Part shown: piece by piece, positions 36,025 to 44,239 of the stretch
How positions within the stretch are numbered: position 1 is the stretch's first letter
Layout: every line of letters starts with the position of its first letter
Origin: Streptomyces aureus
Lineage (GTDB): Bacteria > Actinomycetota > Actinomycetes > Streptomycetales > Streptomycetaceae
Direction of reading: 5' to 3'
NCBI RefSeq assembly: GCF_000725495.1
Contig: NZ_KL647039.1
Span: forward strand, 86,287-150,286
DNA: 64,000 bases
The notes under the pieces: generated by a model
Database searches by the model: none
What the model was told of the DNA's origin: nothing
The model's input: only the letters and a program-made list of their open reading frames with translations
Translations under genes and position numbers: made by a program

Positions 36025-36545
36025 TAGGCACTCCGTTGCCGTCGCCGTCGGCTGATCACGGCGTCCAGCGACCAGTAGGACGCGCCCGCCAGCACGAGCG
36101 GGGTCCAGCAGAACAGGTACGGGAGGTCGTTGCCGTAGTAGTACGGGTCGGACGCCCAGCTCACGGTCAGCCACAGGCTGAGCGAGATCAGCGCGCCGCC
36201 GAGGGCGGCGAGGCGGGCCAGCAGGCCGATCAGGGTGCCGATGCCGACGGCCAGTTCACCGAAGGCGATGGCGTAGCCGAAGCCGACGGGGTTCTTCAGG
36301 GACAGGTCGACGAGGGCGGGTATGGCGGAGGAGTCGCGCACCGCGCGCATCATGTCGCCGATCGAGCCCGAGCCGGAGTCCTTCATGAAGGCGCTGTTCG
36401 TGAGTTTGTCCAGGCCGGCGTAGATGAAGGTGACACCCAGGAAGACCCGCAGTGGCAACAGGGAGTAACGCGTGGCGATCTCCCGCCAGCCGCGTCGCTC
36501 CTCCAGATACTGGGTGTGAGTATCCGTCCGCATACCGTGAGTCAT
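36021..36545 (-). CDS. DoxX family membrane protein
   Basis: 174 residues with four hydrophobic helices (about 30-48, 86-105, 108-128 and 140-158), matching the DoxX fold (LRVFLGVTFIYAGLDKL, FGELAVGIGTLIGLLARLAALGG). DoxX proteins are linked to quinone-dependent redox and thiosulfate or thiol stress, but the reaction is not established for this subgroup. ATG 36545 is chosen for the GGCGGAGAA site upstream. Its stop codon overlaps the stop of the convergent small membrane gene by four bases. Confidence 0.88.
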   Translation of the reverse strand: MTHGMRTDTHTQYLEERRGWREIATRYSLLPLRVFLGVTFIYAGLDKLTNSAFMKDSGSGSIGDMMRAVRDSSAIPALVDLSLKNPVGFGYAIAFGELAVGIGTLIGLLARLAALGGALISLSLWLTVSWASDPYYYGNDLPYLFCWTPLVLAGASYWSLDAVISRRRRQRSAY

Positions 36546-36963
36546 GGTTCTCCGCCACCTCTCAGCCGCGTGTGGTTGACCACTCACCAGACCATACGTA
36601 CGAATCGGTTCCCCGACTCACCCCCGGGAACCCCTTTTCCGCCCCGCGACCTCCCCACTTCCCCCAGGCCCCGGTCCCCCCAACCACAGCCTTCTTCCGC
36701 CCCCTCCGCCCCTACCCGTCCCGTACCGGGGGCTCCGCCCCAGACCCCCGCTCCTCAAACGCCGGAGGGGCTGAAAGTCACGCCAGTGAGGGACGGAACC
36801 CAAACCACAGCGCACCCGCACCCGGGACTCGGCGCGAGGGGCCGTGCCGGTACATCGATGCCCGTCGCCACTAACGTCCACATCTCTGTCCAACGGCGAC
36901 GGGCTGATGCACCGGCACGGCCCCGACCCACCCACCGGCCGGGACCCGGCGCCGCACGGACGG
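36546..36963. other. intergenic region with a Streptomyces repeat element
   Basis: 418 bases without a supported gene. It contains the DoxX promoter region (36580-36610 has TACGTACGAATC), a pyrimidine-rich low-complexity part (36630-36720) and the repeat element at 36727-36775. The gene to the right ends at 36964. Confidence 0.6.
36727..36775. repeat. abundant Streptomyces intergenic repeat element
   Basis: The string GGGGGCTCCGCCCCAGACCC, then CTCCTCAAACGCCGGAGGGG and CTGAA, forms two small hairpins (GGGGCTCCGCCCC and a CTCC...GGAG stem). I recognise this as a very common dispersed intergenic motif in Streptomyces chromosomes. Function unknown; it may act as a transcription end or mRNA-stability element. 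Confidence 0.75.
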
Positions 36964-38331
36964 TCAGTCGGTCACATCGATCTCGTACCGGTTCGTCTCG
37001 ACGCCCGCCGCCGTCACCACCTGCACCTCCACCCGCCCCGGCTCCACATCCACCGGCACCGGCACGACCAGCACCGCGTCCGTCGGATTGCTGAACCCCC
37101 CGGACACCGGCACCAGCGGCACATGCACATGCACCGCCCCTATCCGCACGACCATCCGCGACAACCGGTCAGCAGCCTGCGCCCCCGCCGGCACGAACCC
37201 CGCCCCGCGGATCTCGATGTCGTCCCCGGTCCGGATCGGCGCGTCCAGGTCACCCGCCTCACGGGACCGGACCACGGAAAGGATCACCGGCCGCCCGCCC
37301 TCGGCGTACTTCCCGGCGAGATACGTCGCGGCAGAGACCAGCACCAGCAGCGCCAGCCCCCACGGAAGATCGGGCAGCTGCGCGGGCCGCCGGGCCAGCC
37401 GGACCACGGCGAAGACGAGCGCGACCCCGTTGATCACGACGTACTGGATGTCGGCGAACGCACCCCGCCCGGAGTCGTCGGTCAGCAGATCCGCGGCCCG
37501 CGGCCGGTCCGCCCGGACCTTCTGAAGCCGCTGCCCCAGCACCCTCAGCCCGACCACCCGCCGCACCAGCACGGCGACCCCGCAGACGACAGCGACAACG
37601 GTCACGACCCCGGCCGCCCGGGCGAGCTCGAGCCCGGCGATGAGCTCGTCCCGGCGCCCGTGCGCCGAGGCGACCGCCAGCTGCCCCACCAGCACGAGCA
37701 CCGCGTACGCCACGAGCAGCACCCAGCCGGCCGCGACCGCGCGGGAGGTGGAGAGCCGGTTGTCCTCGCCGATGACCGGCGCGAGGGCCCCGCCCCGCGC
37801 CCGGTGCAGCCGCGCCGCCCCGCTCACCAGTCCGGCCAGGACGACCGCGGCCAGCAGCCCCGCGGTCCGCGCGGCCGTCCAGCCGGTCCCGATCGCGGTG
37901 AGCGCCTGGACGAGCAGCAGGACGAGGACGGCGGCCCATACGGTGCAGGCGGTGTAGCGCCACAGCCGGCCCAGCCATGCTCCGCCCTCCAGGCGGGCGC
38001 GCTCGGACACGAGGTCCGCGGACTGGGTGAGCTCGTCGGAGACCCACTGCCGGGACGCGGAGGCGGAGTGCGCGAGACCGGCGGGCAGCCCCTGCCCGGC
38101 CGCCAGCGCGTCACGCTGGGCGAGGAACGCGGCGACGGCCCGCCGGTGCCCCGTACGCGCCCCGTGCGGACAGTCCCCGCACGTGCAGCTGCCCTCGTGG
38201 CCCCCCGGTCCCCCACCGGGCTCGCCGCCCGGACCGCCGCCGGACACACCGCTCCGCCCGGTGCCCGAACCGGCCCCCGGTCCGGCACCGTGCCCCGCAC
38301 CGTGTCTCGCCTCCTGCACCGCCACGCCCAC
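36964..38331 (-). CDS. membrane protein with C-terminal IPT/TIG-like domain
   Basis: 455 residues from GTG 38331, which has GGAAGGG five bases upstream. A Gly/Pro-rich start with a CTCGDC cysteine cluster (about 49-54) precedes a helical region and five or six membrane segments between ~125 and 345 (TACTVWAAVLVLLLVQAL, GLLAAVVLAGLVSGAA, VLLVAYAVLVLVGQL, VVTVVAVVCGVAVLV). The C-terminal ~95 residues are all-beta (GDDIEIRGAGFVPAG, VEVQVVTAAGVETNRYEID) and resemble an IPT/TIG immunoglobulin-like domain. I do not recognise a named family. No operon partner is visible. Confidence 0.7.
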   Translation of the reverse strand: MGVAVQEARHGAGHGAGPGAGSGTGRSGVSGGGPGGEPGGGPGGHEGSCTCGDCPHGARTGHRRAVAAFLAQRDALAAGQGLPAGLAHSASASRQWVSDELTQSADLVSERARLEGGAWLGRLWRYTACTVWAAVLVLLLVQALTAIGTGWTAARTAGLLAAVVLAGLVSGAARLHRARGGALAPVIGEDNRLSTSRAVAAGWVLLVAYAVLVLVGQLAVASAHGRRDELIAGLELARAAGVVTVVAVVCGVAVLVRRVVGLRVLGQRLQKVRADRPRAADLLTDDSGRGAFADIQYVVINGVALVFAVVRLARRPAQLPDLPWGLALLVLVSAATYLAGKYAEGGRPVILSVVRSREAGDLDAPIRTGDDIEIRGAGFVPAGAQAADRLSRMVVRIGAVHVHVPLVPVSGGFSNPTDAVLVVPVPVDVEPGRVEVQVVTAAGVETNRYEIDVTD

Positions 38332-38664
38332 TGCCGCCCTTCCCGCGCCGGAAATGAATCCGTAAAGCCGTTGATGTCATGAATATCCGGCTGCCGCGCC
38401 CCCACCCGACAACTCTCCTGTGATGACAGCGAATTGTGCCGTACGAAGCGGGGCTCCCATGCGCCAGGTAGACCCCGTACGAGTGAAGTAGGCGCCCCCG
38501 CATTGACCAAACCACAACCGACCGGCACCAGGCCCCGGCGGCCTGCCCCTCCCCGACGCACCGCCCCCCCCACAACCACCCAGCAGCCCGACGGAGCAGA
38601 TCGGCCCGACAGCAGATCGGCCCGACAGCGCATCGGCCCGACGGAACAGCTCGCCCCCGCGCCC
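38332..38664. other. intergenic region with 16-bp tandem repeat
   Basis: 333 bases with no supported gene. The promoter of the leftward gene at 38331 should be in the A/T-rich stretch 38350-38460. The right end holds three tandem 16-bp units immediately after the stop of the aldolase gene. Confidence 0.6.
38595..38642. repeat. three tandem 16-bp units
   Basis: AGCAGATCGGCCCGAC at 38595-38610 and again identically at 38611-38626, then a third unit (38627-38642) with two differences. It lies 22 bases downstream of the aldolase/adducin gene stop. Confidence 0.85.
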
Positions 38665-39459
38665 CTAGCTCAGCAGATCCGGCTCGGAGCGGCTGATGTC
38701 CTGCCACAGCGGCTGGTAGTTGATCCACGCCACCAGGTCCCCGCCGAGCTGCTCACGGGTGGCGGCCGCCTGTTTGTGGTCGATGAGGACGGGCCGGCCC
38801 GCGGCCTTCGCGGTGAGCTGGACCTGACTGGACCGCTCCATGGACAGGAACCACCAGGCCGCCGCGTCCACCGAGTCCCCGACGGTCAGCAGCCCGTGGT
38901 TGCGCAGCACCAGCGCCTTGCGGCTGCCCAGCGCGGACGCGATCCTGCGCCCCTCCTCGGCGTCGACGGCGACCCCGGAGTATGCGTCGTAGAGGGCGTG
39001 GTCCTCGTAGAAGGCGCAGCTCTCCTGGGTGATCGGGTCGAGCAGGTCGCCGAGGGCGGCGAGGGCGCGGCCGTGCACGGAGTGGCAGTGGGCGACGGCG
39101 ACGACGTCCGGGCGGGCCGCGTGGACCTGTGAGTGCACGGTGAACGCGGCCTGGTTCACGTGGTAGCGACCCTCGATCACCTGCCCGTCCTGGTTGGCCA
39201 TGACGAGGTCGCTCACGGTGACGTGCTTGAAGGGCATGCCGAACGGATTGACCCAGAAGCAGTCGCTGTACTCCGGGTCGCGTGCCGTGATGTGCCCGGA
39301 GACGCCGTCCTCGAAGCCGAGCCGTCCGAACAGCCGCAGCGCGCCGGCCAGCCGCTCCTTGCGGTGGCGCCGTTCGTCGTCGGTCGACTCGTGCATCGGC
39401 GGCATGGCGAAGCGCAGCTGGTCGGTGGGGCGGGGCAGCGGCGGAGTGGGCCCGTGCAT
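38665..39459 (-). CDS. class II aldolase/adducin family protein
   Basis: 264 residues from ATG 39459 with TGGAGGAC upstream. The class II aldolase/adducin fold is shown by FGRLGFEDGVSGHITARDP, the metal-ligand histidines in AHCHSVHGRAL and the third in LRNHGLLTVG, and the late DLVAWINYQPLWQD. Relatives are L-fuculose-phosphate or ribulose-phosphate aldolases and epimerases, but many actinobacterial members of this exact length have no proven substrate. It may process phosphorylated sugars or hydroxy-acids. It is monocistronic and divergent from the PNPOx-fold gene. Confidence 0.85.
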   Translation of the reverse strand: MHGPTPPLPRPTDQLRFAMPPMHESTDDERRHRKERLAGALRLFGRLGFEDGVSGHITARDPEYSDCFWVNPFGMPFKHVTVSDLVMANQDGQVIEGRYHVNQAAFTVHSQVHAARPDVVAVAHCHSVHGRALAALGDLLDPITQESCAFYEDHALYDAYSGVAVDAEEGRRIASALGSRKALVLRNHGLLTVGDSVDAAAWWFLSMERSSQVQLTAKAAGRPVLIDHKQAAATREQLGGDLVAWINYQPLWQDISRSEPDLLS

Positions 39460-39614
39460 CTGTCCTCCAGCACTGGCGTGTTCGGTACGAGCGGAAGTTA
39501 CCCGGGGTCAGCGCAGGAGAACAGGGGTGTTCGGGGAGAGAAAAATCAGGCCGGACGACGGACACGGGCCATACCGGACAGGAGATGTCGGGTATACCCG
39601 CCAGACTCGGGGCC

Positions 39615-40085
39615 ATGAACTGGGCAGCGCTCTCCACCACCGAACCGGACCTCGCCGGCACCGTCGAACGGCGCTTCGGCGCCTTCACCCATCACGTCCT
39701 CGCGACCCTCCGCAAGGACGGCTCGCCCCGCACCTGTGGCATCGAGGTGCGCTTCCTCGGCGGTGAGCTGTGGCTCGGCATGATGCCGGACTCGCTCAAG
39801 GCGCTCGACCTGCGCCGCGACCCGCGGTTCGCGCTCCAGGCGAACCCGGGCGCGGGCACGGACATGGGCGGCGGCGACGTACGGATCAGCGGGCGGGCCG
39901 TCGAGGTGGGTGACGGCGATCCCGCCAAGGCCGTGTACGTGAAAGAGGTGGAACCGCCGGAGCCGTTCCACCTCTTCCGCACCGAGCTGACGGAGGTCAC
40001 ACGGACCTACGTGGAGGACGACACGTATCTGGTCGTCCAGGTCTGGAAGCCCGGCGTGCCGGTGCGCACGCTCAAGCGGACCTGA
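39615..40085 (+). CDS. pyridoxamine 5'-phosphate oxidase-fold (FMN/F420-type) protein
   Basis: 156 residues. The split-barrel fold typical of PNPOx-like flavin- or F420-binding proteins is indicated by TLRKDGSPRTCGIEVRFLGG, LWLGMMPDSLKALDLRRDP and FALQANPG. The substrate cannot be told. Start ATG 39615 (MNWAALSTTEP) follows TCGGGG. An in-frame ATG at 39585 has GGAG directly adjacent, too close to serve as a ribosome site. It converges on guaA with a short hairpin between. Confidence 0.8.
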   Translation: MNWAALSTTEPDLAGTVERRFGAFTHHVLATLRKDGSPRTCGIEVRFLGGELWLGMMPDSLKALDLRRDPRFALQANPGAGTDMGGGDVRISGRAVEVGDGDPAKAVYVKEVEPPEPFHLFRTELTEVTRTYVEDDTYLVVQVWKPGVPVRTLKRT

Positions 40086-40106
40086 GGCGGGAGGGCCGCT
40101 CCCGCC
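40086..40106. terminator. terminator hairpin between convergent genes
   Basis: A perfect 7-bp stem GGCGGGA/TCCCGCC with a 7-base loop, directly after the stop at 40085 and 11 bases before the guaA stop. Confidence 0.6.
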
Positions 40107-40116
40107 GTCGGGAGGG

Positions 40117-41697
40117 CTACTCCCACTCGATGGTGCCCGGGGGCTTGCTCGTCACGTCGAGCACGACGCGGTTGACGTCCGCGACCTCGTTCGTGATGCG
40201 GGTCGAGATCTTCGCCAGCGTCTCGTAGGGCAGCCGCGACCAGTCGGCTGTCATGGCGTCCTCGCTGGACACCGGACGGAGCACGATCGGGTGGCCGTAG
40301 GTCCGGCCGTCGCCCTGGACGCCGACGCTGCGCACGTCCGCGAGCAGGACCACCGGGCACTGCCAGATGTCACGGTCGAGACCGGCGGCGGTGAGCTCCT
40401 CGCGGGCGATGGCGTCGGCCTGGCGGAGCAGGTCCAGACGCTCCTTGGTCACCTCGCCGACGATGCGGATGCCGAGGCCGGGGCCGGGGAACGGCTGGCG
40501 CTGGACGATCTCCTCCGGCAGGCCGAGCTCCTGGCCGACCATCCGGACCTCGTCCTTGAACAGCTTGCGCAGCGGCTCGACGAGCTCGAACTCCAGGTCC
40601 TCGGGAAGACCGCCCACGTTGTGGTGGGACTTGATGTTGGCGGTGCCGGTGCCGCCGCCGGACTCGACGACGTCCGGGTAGAGCGTGCCCTGGACCAGGA
40701 ACGCGACGTCCTCGCCCTCGGCGGCCTCGGCGATGATCTCCGCCTGGGCCTGCTCGAAGACGCGGATGAACTCGCGTCCGATGATCTTCCGCTTCTCCTC
40801 GGGGTCCGAGACGCCCTTGAGCGCGGTGAGGAAGCGCTCCTCCGCGTCCACGACCTTCAGCTGCACGCCGGTCGCGGCGACGAAGTCCTTCTCGACCTGC
40901 TCGGTCTCGCCCTGGCGCATCAGACCGTGGTCGACGTACACACAGGTGAGCTGCGAGCCGATGGCCTTCTGCACGAGGGCCGCGGCGACCGCCGAGTCCA
41001 CGCCGCCGGACAGACCGCAGATCGCGCGCTTGGTGCCGACCTGCTCGCGGATCAGGGCGACCTGCTCGTCGATGACGTTGCCGGTGGTCCAGGACGGGGT
41101 GAGACCCGCGCCGCGGTACAGGAAGTGCTCAAGCACCTGCTGGCCGTGCGTGGAGTGCATGACCTCGGGGTGGTACTGGACGCCGTAGAGCTTCTTCTCG
41201 TCGTTCTCGAAGGCGGCGACCGGGACGACGTCCGTGGAGGCCGTGACGGTGAAGCCCTCGGGGGCGGCGGAGCAGGCGTCGCCGTGCGACATCCACACGG
41301 GCTGCTCGTCCGGGGTGCCCTCGAACAGGGTCGAGCCGGACTTCGAGACGTGCAGCGGGGTGCGGCCGTACTCGCGGGCGCCGGTGTTGTCGACCGTGCC
41401 GCCGAGGGTCGTGGCCATCAGCTGGAAGCCGTAGCACATGCCGAAGACGGGGACGCCCGCCTCGAAGATCTCGCGGTCCAGGCGCGGGGCGCCCTCGGCG
41501 TAGACCGACGAGGGGCCGCCGGAGAGGATGATCGCGGCGGGGTTCTTGGCGAGCATCTCCCGGACCGGCATGGTGCTCGGCACGATCTCGCTGTAGACCC
41601 GGGCCTCACGGACGCGACGGGCGATGAGCTGGGCGTACTGCGCACCGAAGTCGACGACCAGGACGGTGTCGGGGGCGGCGGGGGACGCTTCTGGCAC
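40117..41697 (-). CDS. guaA: glutamine-hydrolysing GMP synthase GuaA
   Basis: 526 residues, full length. Converts XMP to GMP. The N-terminal class I glutamine amidotransferase has the nucleophile Cys88 (GMCYGFQLM) and the downstream His-x-Glu (YHPEV). The ATP-pyrophosphatase domain has the PP-loop [12 protein letters not shown], and the C-terminal dimerisation domain ends in the conserved [14 protein letters not shown] 41697 is chosen for GGAAGG seven bases upstream. It stands alone. With purN, purH and folD at the left end this completes a loosely spread purine gene set. Confidence 0.97.
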   Translation of the reverse strand: MPEASPAAPDTVLVVDFGAQYAQLIARRVREARVYSEIVPSTMPVREMLAKNPAAIILSGGPSSVYAEGAPRLDREIFEAGVPVFGMCYGFQLMATTLGGTVDNTGAREYGRTPLHVSKSGSTLFEGTPDEQPVWMSHGDACSAAPEGFTVTASTDVVPVAAFENDEKKLYGVQYHPEVMHSTHGQQVLEHFLYRGAGLTPSWTTGNVIDEQVALIREQVGTKRAICGLSGGVDSAVAAALVQKAIGSQLTCVYVDHGLMRQGETEQVEKDFVAATGVQLKVVDAEERFLTALKGVSDPEEKRKIIGREFIRVFEQAQAEIIAEAAEGEDVAFLVQGTLYPDVVESGGGTGTANIKSHHNVGGLPEDLEFELVEPLRKLFKDEVRMVGQELGLPEEIVQRQPFPGPGLGIRIVGEVTKERLDLLRQADAIAREELTAAGLDRDIWQCPVVLLADVRSVGVQGDGRTYGHPIVLRPVSSEDAMTADWSRLPYETLAKISTRITNEVADVNRVVLDVTSKPPGTIEWE

Positions 41698-41810
41698 GGT
41701 CTGCCTTCCGGCGGTGAGCAAAAGGGTGTGTACGGCCGATTCTACCGGGGGCCGCGGCGGGCCCGGCCCCCGCGGGGTTTCCGGCCCCCGGTCTCACCAT
41801 CCGAACCGGC

Positions 41811-41840
41811 TTGGCCGGCCCGGCCGCGGGCGTGCATACT
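41811..41840 (+). promoter_or_regulatory. promoter of the chorismate mutase attenuator transcript
   Basis: TTGGCC (41811-41816), 18-base spacer, CATACT (41835-41840). The leader-peptide ATG begins 7 bases after the -10, so the transcript probably starts at, or one base before, that ATG. Confidence 0.6.
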
Positions 41841-41846
41841 GCCGTC

Positions 41847-41918
41847 ATGCTCACGCAGACGACCTTCCTGTTTACCTATGGCAACCGGCCCACCGGCTGC
41901 CATGGTCGTGCTGCTTGA
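41847..41918 (+). CDS. putative Phe/Tyr leader peptide upstream of chorismate mutase
   Basis: A 23-residue ORF, too short for routine gene calling, starting MLTQTTFLFTYGN and ending at the TGA 41916-41918. Phe7, Phe9 and Tyr11 are clustered near the start and the codons TTT and TAT used there are rare in this genome, which would make ribosomes stall when charged tRNA-Phe or tRNA-Tyr is short. It lies directly after a promoter, is probably leaderless and is followed by an intrinsic terminator before the chorismate mutase gene, the arrangement of a classical amino-acid attenuator. Confidence 0.7.
   Translation: MLTQTTFLFTYGNRPTGCHGRAA
41880..41901 (+). promoter_or_regulatory. pause-type hairpin overlapping the leader peptide
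   Basis: GGCAACCGG pairs with CCGGCTGCC (one A-C mismatch) around a CCCA loop, starting just after the Phe/Tyr codons. It corresponds to a 1:2 pause hairpin in an attenuator. A competing antiterminator pairing was not established by eye. Confidence 0.45.
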
Positions 41919-41942
41919 GCAACTGACAAGCGACTTCCCAGG

Positions 41943-41969
41943 CGCCCCGGGCCGACAAGGCCCGGGGCG
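41943..41969 (+). terminator. attenuator terminator before chorismate mutase
   Basis: A perfect 11-bp stem CGCCCCGGGCC/GGCCCGGGGCG with a GACAA loop, followed by TCTGCCGTTTCC. It lies between the leader peptide and the chorismate mutase ATG (42027), so any full-length message must read through it. Confidence 0.8.
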
Positions 41970-42026
41970 TCTGCCGTTTCCGGGCCCTGCCGCCCCGGGG
42001 CACCCCTTCCGCAGAGGAGCCCCACC

Positions 42027-42311
42027 ATGGCCGACGTACTCGACAAGACCGGCGCGCGCACCGACGAGGCCGCCGATGTGATCACCGGTGCCCGTGAGCG
42101 CATCGACGCCCTCGACGACCGGATCATCGGCCTCGTGCAGGAACGGATGGCCGTCTCGGCCGTGATCCAGGAGGCGCGGATCACCTCCGGCGGCCGCCGC
42201 GTGAACCTCTCCCGGGAGATGGAGGTCCTCGGCCACTACCGGGACGCGCTCGGCAAGCCGGGCACCGCGCTGGCGATGACGCTGCTCGAACTGTGCCGCG
42301 GCCGGATCTGA
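42027..42311 (+). CDS. AroQ-type chorismate mutase
   Basis: 94 residues, the size of a monofunctional AroQ chorismate mutase, which converts chorismate to prephenate, the branch point to Phe and Tyr. The family helix-1 pattern (RERIDALDDRIIGLVQERMAV) with its active-site Arg and Lys/Arg partners is present, followed by AVIQEARI and the second and third helices. ATG 42027 has GAGGAG upstream. The gene is preceded by a leader peptide and terminator that suggest attenuation by Phe/Tyr supply. It stands alone. Confidence 0.9.
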   Translation: MADVLDKTGARTDEAADVITGARERIDALDDRIIGLVQERMAVSAVIQEARITSGGRRVNLSREMEVLGHYRDALGKPGTALAMTLLELCRGRI

Positions 42312-42824
42312 CCGGCACACCCCCGCACGCCGAGCGGTCCCGCCGTCGGCACCCCCGCGCCTCCGGCGGACCCGGCGCACGCACGTACGCATCGCCTGTC
42401 ACCCGTACGGCGCGCATCCCGGGTGCCGCGGGCTTCGTTTCTTCTGGTGTCCGTGTCAGCCAGGGGCGGGCCCGAAAGAACCACGCGTGGCTTCACTGGA
42501 GCGATGAGACGTACGGATCGTGCCGTGCGTCGTGGGACCTCGCTCCAGGTCGTGCGACCGGACGGCAGGGGACAGCAGCCCGGTCGCTGAAGGAAACGGT
42601 CGGCCCCGGGGACGCCCGGGGCCGTCCGACGGAACCTCTCCGGGCCGCCGCCCCGTGCGTGCTCCCGCGGGCCGGCGCGCACGCCCGGCGGCCCCTCCCC
42701 CGACGCCGCTTCGAGGCACCGGCCCGCCCTGACGCCGGTGCCGTCGCAGGAAGGGCCCCGCGGACACGCGTCCCGCGGGGCCCTTCGCCGTGCCCGGGGC
42801 GCGGACGCGGGGGTACGGACGCCG
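42312..42824. other. gene-poor region downstream of chorismate mutase
   Basis: 513 bases. No open frame has both a ribosome site and coding character; a 29-codon ORF at 42504 was considered and not accepted. A small RNA is possible but there is no direct evidence. It ends with a strong terminator for the leftward gene at 42825. Confidence 0.5.
42751..42785. terminator. strong terminator downstream of the gene at 42825
   Basis: A perfect 13-bp stem AAGGGCCCCGCGG/CCGCGGGGCCCTT around a 9-base loop. With A and T runs at the stem ends it can work in both directions. Confidence 0.88.
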
Positions 42825-44027
42825 TCAGGTGCGGGACAGCGCCCCGCACTCTCCCGCGGGCGAGTCCCGGATGTCACGGCTGCGGTCGTACGGGTCGGTG
42901 GTCGGTCCGGTCGGCGGCGCACTGGTGGACGCGGTCGAGTCGAACAGCGGGTGCAGGAAACCGTCGTGGACGTAGCAGGCCGTGTTGCCGATCTCCTGCT
43001 CGTGGCGGCGGATCGTCACCTTGCCCGGCGTGACCCGGAATTTCCCCGGGTTCAGGAAGTCGATGTCGAGGACGCGGCGCACGATGGTGCGCGTCACCTC
43101 GTCCGCGTTCCCCTTCGCCGAGGAGACCGGGTAGACGAAGGTGTAGTCGGCATGGATGGCGACGGACCCTTCCTTGCCGGCCTCGAACGTGATCCGGCCG
43201 CGCGTCTTGACCACGTTCCCGACCAGGCGCACCTCGCGCGGGTCGAAACGGCTGAACAGGGTGAGCGGGTCGTGCTTCTCGTCCGGCGCGCGCAGCTTGC
43301 GTTCGACGTCGTCCATCATGTGGGGCTGCTGGGGGTCGAGGACGGCGATGGCCGCCACGGGGCGCTCGCCGCGCAGGGTCGCCGGGTCGAGGTTGGCCCC
43401 GACGAGCAGGTCCTTGGTGTCCCGCAGCGCGGTGGCCACCTGCTTCCTGGTCAGCGCACCGACCGGGGTGGCGTCGGGGACGACGATCGCGTCGGCGCCG
43501 TCGGCCCAGCGTTCGGCCGGCGATCCGGCGAACGGCCGCTTCCGGGTGGGAACTTGGGAGGCCTGGGCGGAGGGCGGCGTGGTCGGGGCGGAGGTCTCGG
43601 CGGGCAGTTCGGGGCCGGCCGAGGCGGGCGTGCCCGAGCCGCCGAAGAGGTGGCCGGGGAGCAGGGAGGGCTTCATCGCGACGACGGCCACGGCGACCGC
43701 GAGCGGGACCCCGAGGAACGCCCACACCCTGCGGCGGCGGGCGGCCCGCCGGTCGGCCTCGTGCCGGGTGGGGCCCGTCCGCCAGCCCTCGGGCTGCACG
43801 GCCGGCCGCGCGCCCTTCCTGCGGATGCCCCGGCGGGAGGCCTGCTCGGCCTCCCGCTGGTCCTGCAGGCGCAGCCGTTCCGTCACCATGCGGGCACGGG
43901 CGGAGGGTTCCTTGGGCGCCGAGGCGCGGATGTCGCGTTCACTGTCGCGCGCGAACCGCTCCCACACCTCGTCAGGAACCGTCGGCTCACCGGCTTCCCC
44001 GGACTGTTGATCAGACACGAGCACCAT
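42825..44027 (-). CDS. single-pass membrane protein of unknown function
   Basis: 400 residues from ATG 44027 (MVLVSDQQSGEAGEP). The first ~105 residues are cytoplasmic, with a basic Arg/Gln-rich helix (RARMVTERLRLQDQREAEQ). One membrane helix is at about 108-126 (VWAFLGVPLAVAVAVVAM). A Pro/Thr/Ala-rich linker leads to a soluble outside domain (about 170-390) with an alpha/beta look (ADAIVVPDATPVGALTRKQV, ITFEAGKEGSVAIHADYTFVYPVSS), possibly lipocalin- or NTF2-like but not assignable. I recognise it as a conserved Streptomyces hypothetical. The weak ribosome site makes the start uncertain. Confidence 0.75.
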   Translation of the reverse strand: MVLVSDQQSGEAGEPTVPDEVWERFARDSERDIRASAPKEPSARARMVTERLRLQDQREAEQASRRGIRRKGARPAVQPEGWRTGPTRHEADRRAARRRRVWAFLGVPLAVAVAVVAMKPSLLPGHLFGGSGTPASAGPELPAETSAPTTPPSAQASQVPTRKRPFAGSPAERWADGADAIVVPDATPVGALTRKQVATALRDTKDLLVGANLDPATLRGERPVAAIAVLDPQQPHMMDDVERKLRAPDEKHDPLTLFSRFDPREVRLVGNVVKTRGRITFEAGKEGSVAIHADYTFVYPVSSAKGNADEVTRTIVRRVLDIDFLNPGKFRVTPGKVTIRRHEQEIGNTACYVHDGFLHPLFDSTASTSAPPTGPTTDPYDRSRDIRDSPAGECGALSRT

Positions 44028-44239
44028 TTCTAGGCGGCTCGAACGGACGTGCGCAAGCCGGACATCGATGTGACCCAGCCCACATAAGAATTGCGTGAGG
44101 TTCAGGACAACCATTTCCGGGCTCCGCCGGTCTCCTCTGCAGAACCAACGGCCACATCCGCGCCCCCACGCGGCGGCCTCACCCACAAACGCCATAATCG
44201 CGCCGCGAGTTCACGGCGCACTGGACTTCCGAGGTCTTC

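Noticed and set aside
42504..42593. 29-codon ORF downstream of chorismate mutase
   Set aside because: Very Arg-rich, with no promoter or conserved feature; frames of this kind are common by chance in high-G+C DNA.
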